DNA of 64,000 nt from CALRQJ02 sp943370285. Lineage in GTDB: Bacteria > Bacteroidota > Bacteroidia > Chitinophagales > Chitinophagaceae. The translations under genes and the position numbers were made by a program. The notes under the pieces were generated by a model that was not told where the DNA came from, did no database searches, and was given only the letters and a program-made list of their open reading frames with translations. Location: positions 21,945 to 85,944 of the forward strand of contig CALRQJ020000017.1 in the NCBI GenBank assembly GCA_943370285.1, written 5' to 3'. Of this stretch, positions 1-8,885 are shown piece after piece; the stretch's first letter is position 1, and each line of letters begins with the position of its first letter.

Positions 1-936
1 TTATTTGCAGATGATGTATTTGCCAATCAGTGGTTTTTGTTTTCGCAATACAAATTGCAATGGAAACAATTTTCAGCAACGATTGGTGCAAGTATCAATC
101 AACAAGAATATCGGTATCAAAGAACGAGTGATGCAGTGGTACTACCATTCACCACCATCAATGGTAAAAAAGCAGTTACACCTAGACTTGCCTTGACAGG
201 AAAATTGTGGAAAGAAGTACAATGGTATGCGGTTGCTGCACAAGGGTTTTCTCCACCAACATTAGCCGAAGTAAGACCATCCGCCGGTAATTTCTCAAAC
301 AATTTGATAGCAGAAAATGGATGGAATTTGGAAGCCGGAATCAAAGGTTATTTATTCGAAAAACAACTACTGTTAGATATAGGTGTATATCGATTTGCCT
401 TGAAAGATGCCATTGTAAGAAGAAATGATAGCAACGGGGCAGAGTATTTTATTAATGCCGGTGGAACCCAACAAAACGGCATAGAAACAAGATTAGTGTA
501 TAAACAAAAACAGGCAACAAAATGGAAAACAAAATACTGGAGTAGTTGGAGTTATCAACCCTATCGGTTTACCAATTATATACAAGGAACAAACAATTAT
601 TCGGGCAATGCATTAACCGGTGTACCTAAACAGATTGTTGCAGCAGGAATAGAATTCGGCTATCAACAAACTTATATGCATCTTTTCTACAACTATACTG
701 CTGCTATTCCATTGAACGATGCAAACACGGTTGTTGCTGAAGATTATCATTTATTACAAATAAAAATTGGACATCATTTTAAGTGGAAGCAATGCCGAAT
801 ACACACATTTATTTTTGCAGATAATCTATTCAACGAATTATATAGTTTGGGCAATGATATTAATGCTGCAGGTAACAGATTTTATAACCCTGCTCCGACA
901 AGTAATTTTACTGTTGGCTTTAATGTGGCTTGGTAA
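1..936 (+). CDS. TonB-dependent receptor, C-terminal part (5' end outside window)
   Basis: The frame is open from the first base and ends with TAA at 934-936, so about 311 C-terminal residues are visible. They are alternating beta-strand sequence of an outer-membrane barrel and end in the typical receptor pattern: the ADNLFNELY strand, a YNPAPTSNFTVG segment and a terminal aromatic residue (Trp). The family imports siderophores, vitamins or glycans using TonB energy; the plug domain that would hint at the substrate is outside the window. The gene ends one base before the convergent tamB stop. Family call is firm, substrate unknown. Confidence 0.85.
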   Translation, partial: LFADDVFANQWFLFSQYKLQWKQFSATIGASINQQEYRYQRTSDAVVLPFTTINGKKAVTPRLALTGKLWKEVQWYAVAAQGFSPPTLAEVRPSAGNFSNNLIAENGWNLEAGIKGYLFEKQLLLDIGVYRFALKDAIVRRNDSNGAEYFINAGGTQQNGIETRLVYKQKQATKWKTKYWSSWSYQPYRFTNYIQGTNNYSGNALTGVPKQIVAAGIEFGYQQTYMHLFYNYTAAIPLNDANTVVAEDYHLLQIKIGHHFKWKQCRIHTFIFADNLFNELYSLGNDINAAGNRFYNPAPTSNFTVGFNVAW

Positions 937-937
937 A

Positions 938-3900
938 TTAGCCTTGTTTTTTAAATACTACTTCGGGTTCTTTTTCTTCCGGCTTTGCTGCTACAACAGG
1001 CGTCTTTTTTGCTTTCTTTGGCTTTCGATCATCGTACGGCGGACCAAAATCTGTTCTAAAAGAAATACTGCCGCCGGCTCTGTTTCGTTTACCGGTAGCA
1101 ACGGTTAAATCAAGGTTGTCTTTATAAAAACCAACCAAACGAACTTTGCCGTTTTTATTCAGCAAAAATTCAATTCTTACATTGGGTAAAAACTGAAAAC
1201 CATTGGCTTGTGCAGCACTTATTTGTGCACTCGATACACTGAAATCAAAATCACTACCTAACGATAAAATCACTCTATCATTCAATAAACTTTTTGCAAA
1301 ACCTAAATTAAACTGTGTACGAACATTAGAGGTTGCGTTATTGAAATTGATGTTTCCGTCAGTGATACTTGCGTTGTAAAAAGACGAGCTAAAATTGAAT
1401 TTTAAGGTTGGGTCTTTAAAGATTTTATAGAATAAATCGCTGAAGGTTTTATTCAATTGAGCAGTCAATAAACTAGAAATAGTACGTAGACCAATATCGG
1501 TACCAATACTGGCAATGGAAGAATTATTGGATGCTCCTTCATAAGGTGCAAAAGAGTTGAATACTATCAAAAATGTAGCCTGCTTCAATGCTTCGGACTT
1601 ATCATTTTCTAATCGTTCAATAAACTTTGCAAACGTATAATCAGAACCACCTTTAAAATCTTCGGGGAATTTGAATTTAAAGTTGATGTCGGGTTGACTT
1701 AACTTGCCTCTCATTTCGCCCAGCACATATACATCAGACTTAGTGTTTTTAATTTCAGAACCAAATTGATCTCCGGCCAAACTACTTAAGCTAATATTTT
1801 CTACTTTGTATTGTGCATCAATGTAAATATCGGCGTTGTAAGGATCTCCATTCCATTCAATATAGTTACCAACACCTTCTTTTAATTCAAATGGTTTTTT
1901 AATAAAAGATTGAAAGTTGAATACATAACTACCTTTACCAATTTCATATCTGCCTCTCATGGTTAGTGGCTCGTTGGTACCTGCATGAATGCGAAGATTG
2001 CCTTCACCTGTTGCTCGTACTACATCGCCTGTTAACTCGTCTAAAATAAGATTCATTTGTGCCAGTTTATTGGCTTTCAAATCGAGGTCAACGATTAAAT
2101 TCAGATTAGATTTTTCATCGGTATTTTCCATTTCTGTTCCATACTGTTTGAATACGATGAAATCGGCATCGCCGCTTTCTCTACTATCAGAAGTTGGAAT
2201 AGAAATATTAGAAGTATCAACAGGCTCACCACTTATCGCCATACGTAAATTATTCTCCGGACCTTTCAAACTCAATGTTGCTCTACCAATTACTTTTCCG
2301 TAAAACTGATTATTGTCTAGCAAACCGGTATTCAACAACAATAATCGACTTGTATTCACATCAAAATCAAAAGACATGTTTTTGAATCGGCGTTGATACA
2401 GTTTTCCTCTTACTAAACCTCTGTTACCCAAAGTATCTTCTATTACAAACTGACCAAAATCAATCACACCATCATTAAACTCAAATTGTGCAGAATCGAT
2501 AGTGTAATACACTTGTGTGTATTTGACTTTTAAACCGGCTTGTTTTAATTTTATTTTTCCCAGTAACTGCGGACTTTCAGGGTCGCCATTAATGCTCAGA
2601 TTCCCCGTTGCTAATCCTTTAATATCTCCGAATAAGCCCCCCAAGAAACGATTCAACAAATTAATTTTGGTGTTAACCAAATTCATGTTGGTAGCTAAAG
2701 GACTACCTGTACTGTCTTTGGTATCGTAACTTCCATTTGCAGTAAAATTGTAATTCTCGTTCGGCGATTTAACAGTAAATCCAACTTTACCTGTAGTAGA
2801 ACTATAGGCAGCGGTTAAATCTACCACACCAACAGAATCATTGTCTAACCTAAATTGTTCCGCTTTTAAAATAGCATCAGCATTAAACTTGCCAAAGAAA
2901 TCTCTTAGGATTACTTGACCCGTAGCCAATCCCTCCATACGAGGTTCTTTGGTTACTAAAGGCATAAAATCGCCTAATATGATATTCTTTAATCGAACAA
3001 TTAAGTTGCTGGTGTTGCCGCCTTCTTCTTCTTCAGTTTCTACTACAATCTCCTGTTCGCCTTGCGTAAATCGAACGTTTTTAGCATCTACAAAATTTCT
3101 TAAAATAATAATTTCACCTTCTTTCTCTAAAGCCCATTTCTTATCGTTAATGACAAATGAAGATGGTTTGAAATTTACTCTTACCCCATCTGCTAACGTA
3201 TATACTTTTGCATTAAAGTCTAATTCGTTTAATGTATTACTAGCTCGGGTTTTAAGTATAACATCAGATACATCATTGGCAGATGTTACTTCAATTGTTG
3301 TATTAGGGAAAGTGGTGCTGTCACTAATCGTAATCAATTCAATATTGCTCGACAATTGCAGCTTATCCATGTCGCCTTCGCCTGTAATTTTTGCTGCATT
3401 TAATCGATAACCATCGTAGCCAAAATCAGGTACATCAGCAACAAAAGAAAATACAGTATCAACCGTACTCACTCTACCGGTGATTAAGGAATAATTTAAG
3501 CCGGATAAGCGTTTATCTGTTACCCTTAAGTAATCTGATACATCATCCGTTTTGATTATAAATTCAAAATTTTGATTCTTAGGTGTTGTTTTTGGTGCTT
3601 TGATATAAGATGGATAATACCTACTTAAAAATGCTTGAAAACTATTGGGCAAATCCAACAAGGTAAATTCACCAGATACTTCTGCATTCAGATTGTTACT
3701 CTGTGCAGTTAATATTTTTTTATTGTTTTCAAACCTTGATTGAACACTTAATGAATCAAAATTCAACTTAACACCATCATGCAATAAAACCGCATTAAAT
3801 ATTTTGGCTGAGCCCAAGAATTCATCAATGTTTTTACCACTAAAGTCAAGGTCAAATAAACCACTCAATTGAAATTGATCGTTGCTAAAATTGAGTTTAC

Positions 3901-5719
3901 GAAAATTGCTGCTACCTATATCGCCCAACACATTAAACTTGGGCTGCTCGTTACGCAAGTCTATACGAAGCGAAGATGTGAGATTGATATTTGGATCGTC
4001 AATTTCTAGATTGCCTTCGTATTGTTGTCGTTGAAAAGTACCATCAGATTTTACATTGGTGTAAGAATAATTATTAAAATCTAGTCTACTAAACTCACCA
4101 TTGATGGTGGTTTTAAGTGTATTTAACGAAAAGCCGCTGCCTTTTACTTTGCCATCAAAACTTACAAGCCCTAAAGCACCTTCGTTTAAAAAGTTACCCA
4201 AGTTAAATTGGCGGGTAACTAATCTTCCACTGTAAACAGCAGCGCCTTTTGCCGGCAATTGTAAAGCTAAGTTGGTAGAAAATCCACCAAGCCCTGTGCT
4301 AAAAACACCATCGGTTACAAACTTGCGAATGGTGCCTTTAAAATTTCCTTTGTATTGAATATTACCCAAGCTTACTAAATCGGGTGTTGTAATGGTTTTT
4401 ATAATAGGTGCAAAAGAAACAGCATCGGTGTAAGAGGTTTGAAGGTTACGACTAGTGAAATTGATCACCGTAGTTTCCATATCAGGCAAACCCTTCATGG
4501 CAATATCGCCATTTAAAAAAGAATTGGTTCCTGTGCTCAATAGTAAGTTGGTAATTTTAAAATCTGCCACCGTTCCTTTGGCCTTTCCGCTTAGCGTAGC
4601 TTCCCGCCGCATGTCTTTTAGTTGCGGCGCAAAAAAGGCAATATCATCACTGTGAATACGGCTGTTTTTAAAATCAATATCCATCACCACTTTATCAATG
4701 TACACCAACATATCTTCATTAAAGTCGGTGAATTGCATAGCGTAATAATCTCTAATTCGACTTTTAGGCGTTTGAATATCTACATTCTTAAACTCCATGA
4801 TGTATGGCGTTAGCCGAAAATTGGCTTTCAGCTTTTTGACTTCAAAACCGCTTCGCTCTTTTGTAGCAATAGCAACTTTGGCAAGAATGGTATCTTTAAC
4901 GAAAGTAAAATTGGTAATACTGCCATTTATTTTTTGAAAGTTGAGGTGCTGGCCATCAAAATGGGTATATACAGCTCTTTCTGTAGCTACATCATTTAAG
5001 AAAGAACCATTTTTTATGCTGATGCTATCTACCTTAATCGAAATATCGGCTTCATTAAAATACATTTCGCCAGGCAATCGTTGCTTACGCTTCTTTTTGG
5101 GTCGCTTAGGCCTAATGCCATCAAAGTCGTATGCTGCATATACCGGCTTGTCTAATTCAAGACTATTGATATGAAATAAGCCGGAGTCTAAATCTATTTT
5201 CTTGGCATCAACTTGTAAACTTGCTACACTAATATCCATTTTAGCACCAATCCATAAATCGTTGGATACATAATGCACATTTTTGAAATCGAGTTTTTGT
5301 AAGTCTAACTGAATGATGTTTTTGTTGGATTTACTGGTTGGCTTTTTGTTGGTAGAGGGCTTTCCGCTGAAATAATCAAGCAAAAACTGGTGATTCCAAA
5401 CAGAATCTTTGCGGTATTGACGGATGTATGCATCTTCTAATCCAATATACTTCAGTTCAATTCGGTCTTTAAAAAAGAACCAATCGGTAACCCTAACTTT
5501 AAATTTACCGGCATACAACAGGGTATCTTTTTGAGCATCTCTTACCAATATGCCTTCAAAATTGAACCGATTAAAGAATGAGAAACTTACATTTTTGATA
5601 GAAACTTCGGTATTGAGGTCTTTAGACAATCGGGCTGTAGCTTTTGCGGCTAGCCAATTTTGCATGGTTTCGGTTTGCAATAACAGCCATAGCAGCAGCA
5701 GCAACCCAAAAAATGCCAA
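938..5719 (-). CDS. tamB: TamB-like translocation and assembly module / intermembrane lipid-transfer protein
   Basis: This very large protein (1593 residues from the TTG at 5719) starts with one hydrophobic anchor (AFFGLLLLLWLLLQ), followed by long repetitive beta-rich sequence and a C-terminal DUF490/TamB domain over roughly the last 450 residues, ending in a Lys/Pro/Glu-rich tail. TamB family members span the periplasm as a beta-groove and work with an outer-membrane Omp85 partner; the likely partner here is the TamL-type protein at 41121-43562. The start is uncertain. The frame stays open for about 24 more codons upstream (HINRISLKKALKISGKI, a plausible positively charged N-terminus) but has no ATG, so a TTG, CTG or ATT start must be used. 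Confidence 0.85.
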   Translation of the reverse strand: MAFFGLLLLLWLLLQTETMQNWLAAKATARLSKDLNTEVSIKNVSFSFFNRFNFEGILVRDAQKDTLLYAGKFKVRVTDWFFFKDRIELKYIGLEDAYIRQYRKDSVWNHQFLLDYFSGKPSTNKKPTSKSNKNIIQLDLQKLDFKNVHYVSNDLWIGAKMDISVASLQVDAKKIDLDSGLFHINSLELDKPVYAAYDFDGIRPKRPKKKRKQRLPGEMYFNEADISIKVDSISIKNGSFLNDVATERAVYTHFDGQHLNFQKINGSITNFTFVKDTILAKVAIATKERSGFEVKKLKANFRLTPYIMEFKNVDIQTPKSRIRDYYAMQFTDFNEDMLVYIDKVVMDIDFKNSRIHSDDIAFFAPQLKDMRREATLSGKAKGTVADFKITNLLLSTGTNSFLNGDIAMKGLPDMETTVINFTSRNLQTSYTDAVSFAPIIKTITTPDLVSLGNIQYKGNFKGTIRKFVTDGVFSTGLGGFSTNLALQLPAKGAAVYSGRLVTRQFNLGNFLNEGALGLVSFDGKVKGSGFSLNTLKTTINGEFSRLDFNNYSYTNVKSDGTFQRQQYEGNLEIDDPNINLTSSLRIDLRNEQPKFNVLGDIGSSNFRKLNFSNDQFQLSGLFDLDFSGKNIDEFLGSAKIFNAVLLHDGVKLNFDSLSVQSRFENNKKILTAQSNNLNAEVSGEFTLLDLPNSFQAFLSRYYPSYIKAPKTTPKNQNFEFIIKTDDVSDYLRVTDKRLSGLNYSLITGRVSTVDTVFSFVADVPDFGYDGYRLNAAKITGEGDMDKLQLSSNIELITISDSTTFPNTTIEVTSANDVSDVILKTRASNTLNELDFNAKVYTLADGVRVNFKPSSFVINDKKWALEKEGEIIILRNFVDAKNVRFTQGEQEIVVETEEEEGGNTSNLIVRLKNIILGDFMPLVTKEPRMEGLATGQVILRDFFGKFNADAILKAEQFRLDNDSVGVVDLTAAYSSTTGKVGFTVKSPNENYNFTANGSYDTKDSTGSPLATNMNLVNTKINLLNRFLGGLFGDIKGLATGNLSINGDPESPQLLGKIKLKQAGLKVKYTQVYYTIDSAQFEFNDGVIDFGQFVIEDTLGNRGLVRGKLYQRRFKNMSFDFDVNTSRLLLLNTGLLDNNQFYGKVIGRATLSLKGPENNLRMAISGEPVDTSNISIPTSDSRESGDADFIVFKQYGTEMENTDEKSNLNLIVDLDLKANKLAQMNLILDELTGDVVRATGEGNLRIHAGTNEPLTMRGRYEIGKGSYVFNFQSFIKKPFELKEGVGNYIEWNGDPYNADIYIDAQYKVENISLSSLAGDQFGSEIKNTKSDVYVLGEMRGKLSQPDINFKFKFPEDFKGGSDYTFAKFIERLENDKSEALKQATFLIVFNSFAPYEGASNNSSIASIGTDIGLRTISSLLTAQLNKTFSDLFYKIFKDPTLKFNFSSSFYNASITDGNINFNNATSNVRTQFNLGFAKSLLNDRVILSLGSDFDFSVSSAQISAAQANGFQFLPNVRIEFLLNKNGKVRLVGFYKDNLDLTVATGKRNRAGGSISFRTDFGPPYDDRKPKKAKKTPVVAAKPEEKEPEVVFKKQG

Positions 5720-5881
5720 TAGTATTTTGCCCGATATTTTTAAAGCCTTTTTCAGTGAAATGCGATTTATGTGGTAAAAATAGCCAATCGCTAGTTATAG
5801 GCAAATACAATACCAAGCTTGAAATTCTTTTTTGGGGTTTTAGTAACAGCTGATGGATTAAAGTTGAATGGCATATCATTA

Positions 5882-5917
5882 AAAAAGCTCCTCGAAGTGT
5901 ATTCGAGAAGCTTTTTG
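5882..5917 (-). terminator. Terminator after tRNA-Leu(GAG)
   Basis: Inverted repeat with arms ending in CTCGAA/TTCGAG, extended by AAAAAGCT and AGCTTTTT, directly downstream of the tRNA on the minus strand. Because it has A and T runs on both sides it could act in both directions. Confidence 0.7.
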
Positions 5918-6001
5918 TGCGGCGGAGCAGATTCGAACTGCCATGCTTTTTACGGCGCTACCACCTCAAAGTAGTGCGTCTACCAATTTCGCCACCGCCG
6001 C
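5918..6001 (-). tRNA. tRNA-Leu (anticodon GAG)
   Basis: Read on the minus strand, an 84-nt cloverleaf has acceptor arms GCGGCGG/CCGCCGC, a D-arm with AAATTGGTAGACGC, anticodon stem CTACT/GGTAG around loop TTGAGGT (anticodon GAG), a long variable arm typical of class II tRNAs, a GTTCGAATC T-loop and discriminator A. No CCA is encoded. Confidence 0.93.
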
Positions 6002-6032
6002 ATTGCGGGCTGCAAATGTAAGGTGGTTTTGC

Positions 6033-7187
6033 TTATTTTTTTAAGATTATCCTAAAGGTTGTGCCCTTGCCTAACTCCGAATGTTTGACAAATATTTCGC
6101 CTTTATGGTACTGCTCAATAATGCGTTTGGTAAGCGTTAAGCCAAGGCCCCATCCTCGTTTTTTTGTCGTAAAACCCGGCTTAAACACATTGGCAATATT
6201 TTTCTTACTAATGCCTTTTCCGGTATCGGTTACATCGATGATAATTCGGGCAGTTTCATCTTTTAAGTATACCGTTATGGCACCCTTGCCTTCAATTGCA
6301 TCTAAAGCATTTTTTAATAGATTTTCTATTACCCAATCAAATAACGGTGGCGAAACCAAAGCCATCATATCGGCATCGCCATCAATCGTTAAATTAAAGT
6401 TGACCTTGCCGCTAGCTCTTTTGCGGATATAATCCATCATCGCCGTAACCTGCTGCGGTAAATTACATTCTTCTAACTGTGGTATGCTACCAATTTTACC
6501 AAAACGATCGGTGATTAATTTTAACCGATGTACATCTTTCTCCATCTCCGGCAACATTGCCTCCACTCCTTTTACATCTTTCAAAATTTCCATCCATCCT
6601 TCTAAACTACTCACAGGTGTACCTAACTGATGTGCTGTTTCTTTGGCCATACCGGCCCAAACCTGGTTTTGGGTACTACGATAATTGGTGCGTTGGGCTA
6701 CTATGGCTATCGTAATAAACAAAGCCACAATCACCAATTGAATGATGGGGTAATAACGCACTTCTTTTTGAATCTTACTTTCACCGTAGTAATACCGATT
6801 GGCGATGTAGGGCGAATCGCTGATGACCAACTCAATAGGTTGATGCAATTGCTTAAACTGTGTCAATAGTTGCGCCAAATATTGAGGATCTGACTTAACT
6901 TGAATAGAATCGATGTTGATGTAATTGTTGGTGATACTATCTTTTTCGTTGGTTTCAATAATGGGTATATCATCATTTTCGGTAGAAATCTTAGAGGCCA
7001 AATTCAAACTTGCTTGATCAGTGGCATTCATAATAGTGCGTTGAGCTTCTACCCAAGCTTCTACTTTTTGTTTTTCTTCGGCACCAATTTTTTTACTGAG
7101 GTAATTACTGTACGCTATGGTTCCGCTTACAATTACTATTGCAATTAGGGTTAAAACGCCACGCCAATTAAGCCACTGCTGAATCAT
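6033..7187 (-). CDS. Membrane sensor histidine kinase
   Basis: 384 residues. There is a transmembrane helix at about 9-26, an extracytoplasmic sensor region at about 30-145 with no recognised fold, and a second helix at about 147-164. The catalytic core follows: phospho-acceptor His186 in KETAHQLGTPVSSLEG, an N-box (NLLKNALDAI) near residue 290, and G-boxes DTGKGI and GWGLGLTL near the C-terminus. This is the Bacteroidota variant with HQLGTP at the H-box. No response regulator is adjacent, so the partner and signal are unknown. It is divergent from the glycosyltransferase gene, with about 40 bp between. Confidence 0.9.
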   Translation of the reverse strand: MIQQWLNWRGVLTLIAIVIVSGTIAYSNYLSKKIGAEEKQKVEAWVEAQRTIMNATDQASLNLASKISTENDDIPIIETNEKDSITNNYINIDSIQVKSDPQYLAQLLTQFKQLHQPIELVISDSPYIANRYYYGESKIQKEVRYYPIIQLVIVALFITIAIVAQRTNYRSTQNQVWAGMAKETAHQLGTPVSSLEGWMEILKDVKGVEAMLPEMEKDVHRLKLITDRFGKIGSIPQLEECNLPQQVTAMMDYIRKRASGKVNFNLTIDGDADMMALVSPPLFDWVIENLLKNALDAIEGKGAITVYLKDETARIIIDVTDTGKGISKKNIANVFKPGFTTKKRGWGLGLTLTKRIIEQYHKGEIFVKHSELGKGTTFRIILKK

Positions 7188-7228
7188 GCACTAAAAATAG
7201 AAAAGGTTTCTGTTATTTTTGTTGCCTT

Positions 7229-8257
7229 ATGCATAACAGTCCACTTGTTGCAGTAGTTATCCTCAATTACAACGGCAGGCATCACTTGTCTAATTTTCTT
7301 CCGTCGGTGGTATCGGCAACCTATGCCAATCAACACATCATTGTGGCGGATAATGCATCAAGCGATGATTCGGTGGAGTGGCTGCAAGCAAATTATCCAA
7401 CCATTACTGTAATTCAGTTATCGCAAAATTTCGGCTTTGCCAAAGGCTATAACGAAGCACTAAAACAGGTAAAAGCTGATTATTATGTACTGTTGAATTC
7501 AGATGTTGAAGTTACACCAAACTGGATTGAGCCGATTGTGGATTTGTTTTTGTCTGATGATTCCATTGCTGCTTGTCAGCCCAAATTATTGGCGTATCAC
7601 CAAAAAGATAGTTTTGAATATGCCGGGGCCTCAGGCGGATGGATAGACAGTTTGGGTTATCCTTTTAGCCGTGGGCGGATTTTTGAAGTGTGTGAAAAAG
7701 ACCTTGGGCAGTACAATACCACACAACCCATTTTTTGGGCTTCGGGTGCAGCATTGTTCATTAAGGCCTTTGCTTATCATGAAATGAATGGTTTAGATGA
7801 ATACTTTTTTGCTCATCAAGAAGAAATTGACCTTTGTTGGAGACTTCAATTAGCCGGGTATAAAGTGATGGCTTGTCCGGCAGCAGTTGTTTACCATGTT
7901 GGGGGTGGCACATTACCAATAGGCGAAAGAAAGATTTACCTCAACTTTAGAAATAACCTGATTATGCTTTGGAAAAATTTAACTGCTGTACAAAAATGGA
8001 GGGTATTTCCATTGCGATTGGCATTAGACTGCGTGGCTTTGGGGAAAAACTTGTTAGGTGGGTCAATGGCGTCGGTAAGAGGGATCCTAAAAGCTTATGG
8101 CAGTTTTTTGGGTTGGTTGATGACCAAGCAATCTCGACAATGGTATCCTAAAAATAAGGCTGCAAAACCAGCAGGTGTCTACCATGGATGGATAGTGGTG
8201 GACTATTTTTTAAGGCATAAAAAAACCTTTTCTGAAATTATTGGCGAAGAAAATTGA
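7229..8257 (+). CDS. Family 2 glycosyltransferase
   Basis: 342 residues with a GT-A fold. The N-terminal nucleotide-sugar site is VVILNYNGR, a DxD-like motif is LLNSDVEV, and the acceptor region contains FWASGAALFI and EEIDLCWRL, as in rhamnosyl- or N-acetylglucosaminyl-transferases of GT2. It probably transfers a sugar to a lipid-linked or surface glycan on the cytoplasmic face of the membrane. A TATTTTTG promoter element (7214-7221) lies just before the start. The acceptor sugar cannot be told from sequence. Confidence 0.88.
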   Translation: MHNSPLVAVVILNYNGRHHLSNFLPSVVSATYANQHIIVADNASSDDSVEWLQANYPTITVIQLSQNFGFAKGYNEALKQVKADYYVLLNSDVEVTPNWIEPIVDLFLSDDSIAACQPKLLAYHQKDSFEYAGASGGWIDSLGYPFSRGRIFEVCEKDLGQYNTTQPIFWASGAALFIKAFAYHEMNGLDEYFFAHQEEIDLCWRLQLAGYKVMACPAAVVYHVGGGTLPIGERKIYLNFRNNLIMLWKNLTAVQKWRVFPLRLALDCVALGKNLLGGSMASVRGILKAYGSFLGWLMTKQSRQWYPKNKAAKPAGVYHGWIVVDYFLRHKKTFSEIIGEEN

Positions 8258-8282
8258 TTTTTAAGATTTACCACTATTTTTG
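8254..8282 (+). promoter_or_regulatory. Bacteroidota-type promoter for the 8302 gene
   Basis: A TTG at 8254-8256 is followed, after 18 bases, by TATTTTTG at 8275-8282, matching the Bacteroidota sigma factor pattern TTG-N17-20-TAnnTTTG. The start codon follows 19 bases later. Confidence 0.55.
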
Positions 8283-8301
8283 CAACGCAAACAAACTAAC
8301 C

Positions 8302-8505
8302 ATGTCACAAGAAGTAAATACAAACGAACATAAAGATTTCACTCGCAATTGGGTAACCTCTTCTAGGTTTTTATTTTATACGCAAATTTTTTGCATCATG
8401 GCTTTTATCTTGGGTGGTTGTTTTCAACTATACAAGAGCCGTTATAAAGGTGCTCCAACAGTAGAAGTACCTGAAAACACTTTGTACACTCCTAAGTACA
8501 AATAA
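8302..8505 (+). CDS. Small single-pass membrane protein, unknown function
   Basis: 67 residues from the ATG at 8302. A start at 8254 is less likely because it would place the promoter inside the gene. A polar N-terminus (about 1-22) precedes one hydrophobic helix (FLFYTQIFCIMAFILGGCF) and a short charged tail ending in TLYTPKYK. I do not recognise the family. It follows the glycosyltransferase on the same strand but seems to have its own promoter. Confidence 0.6.
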   Translation: MSQEVNTNEHKDFTRNWVTSSRFLFYTQIFCIMAFILGGCFQLYKSRYKGAPTVEVPENTLYTPKYK

Positions 8506-8523
8506 AAATTTTTGAATAAAAAT

Positions 8524-8553
8524 TTTGTAGAGAACTTGAGAGTACTAAATTTG
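8524..8553 (+). promoter_or_regulatory. Promoter of the tRNA-Gly / tRNA-Leu operon
   Basis: TTTG at 8524-8527, an 18-base spacer, then TAAATTTG at 8546-8553 fit the Bacteroidota promoter consensus well. The next gene on this strand is tRNA-Gly, about 125 bases downstream, so a transcribed leader is implied. Confidence 0.6.
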
Positions 8554-8677
8554 CACTCCCAAATCACAAACAAGTTCTTTAAATGACGGTAATAGGAAAA
8601 CCTACGGTGAAGGTTTGAAAAAAGCAGATTTTTAGGATGAACCCGAAAAAACCCGTCAATAGTTCTTAATAGTACAA

Positions 8678-8753
<76 letters not shown>

Positions 8754-8759
8754 AAGAAT

Positions 8760-8793
8760 ATCCCGTTAGCCGTTGGCCGATGGGATTTTTTTT
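8760..8793 (+). terminator. Hairpin with T-tract between the two tRNAs
   Basis: Arms ATCCC/GGGAT extended by an imperfect inner stem (GTTAGCC/GGCCGAT), followed by eight T residues. It looks like an intrinsic terminator, yet the second tRNA starts 7 bases later with no separate promoter that I can see. It may instead be partial read-through or a processing hairpin. Confidence 0.5.
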
Positions 8794-8799
8794 AGTGTT

Positions 8800-8885
8800 G
8801 CCCCGGTGGTGGAACTGGTAGACACGCAGGACTTAAAATCCTGTGACCCGCAACGGTCGTACGGGTTCGATTCCCGTCTGGGGCA
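8800..8885 (+). tRNA. tRNA-Leu (anticodon TAA), integration site of the island
   Basis: 86 nt. Acceptor arms GCCCCGG/CTGGGGC with one G-T pair, D-arm with GAACTGGTAGACACG, anticodon stem CAGGA/TCCTG around CTTAAAA (anticodon TAA), long variable arm, T-loop GGTTCGATTCC, discriminator A. CCA is not encoded. Its last bases overlap the island core sequence, and the antisense strand is read as the last 17 codons of the serine recombinase. Confidence 0.95.

Noticed and set aside
767..1108. Plus-strand frame across the receptor/tamB junction
   Set aside because: Overlaps both real genes out of frame, rich in Cys/Leu/Phe with no motif.
1989..3410. Plus-strand open frames opposite tamB
   Set aside because: Low-complexity antisense frames in a long beta-rich gene; no domain, start signal or promoter.
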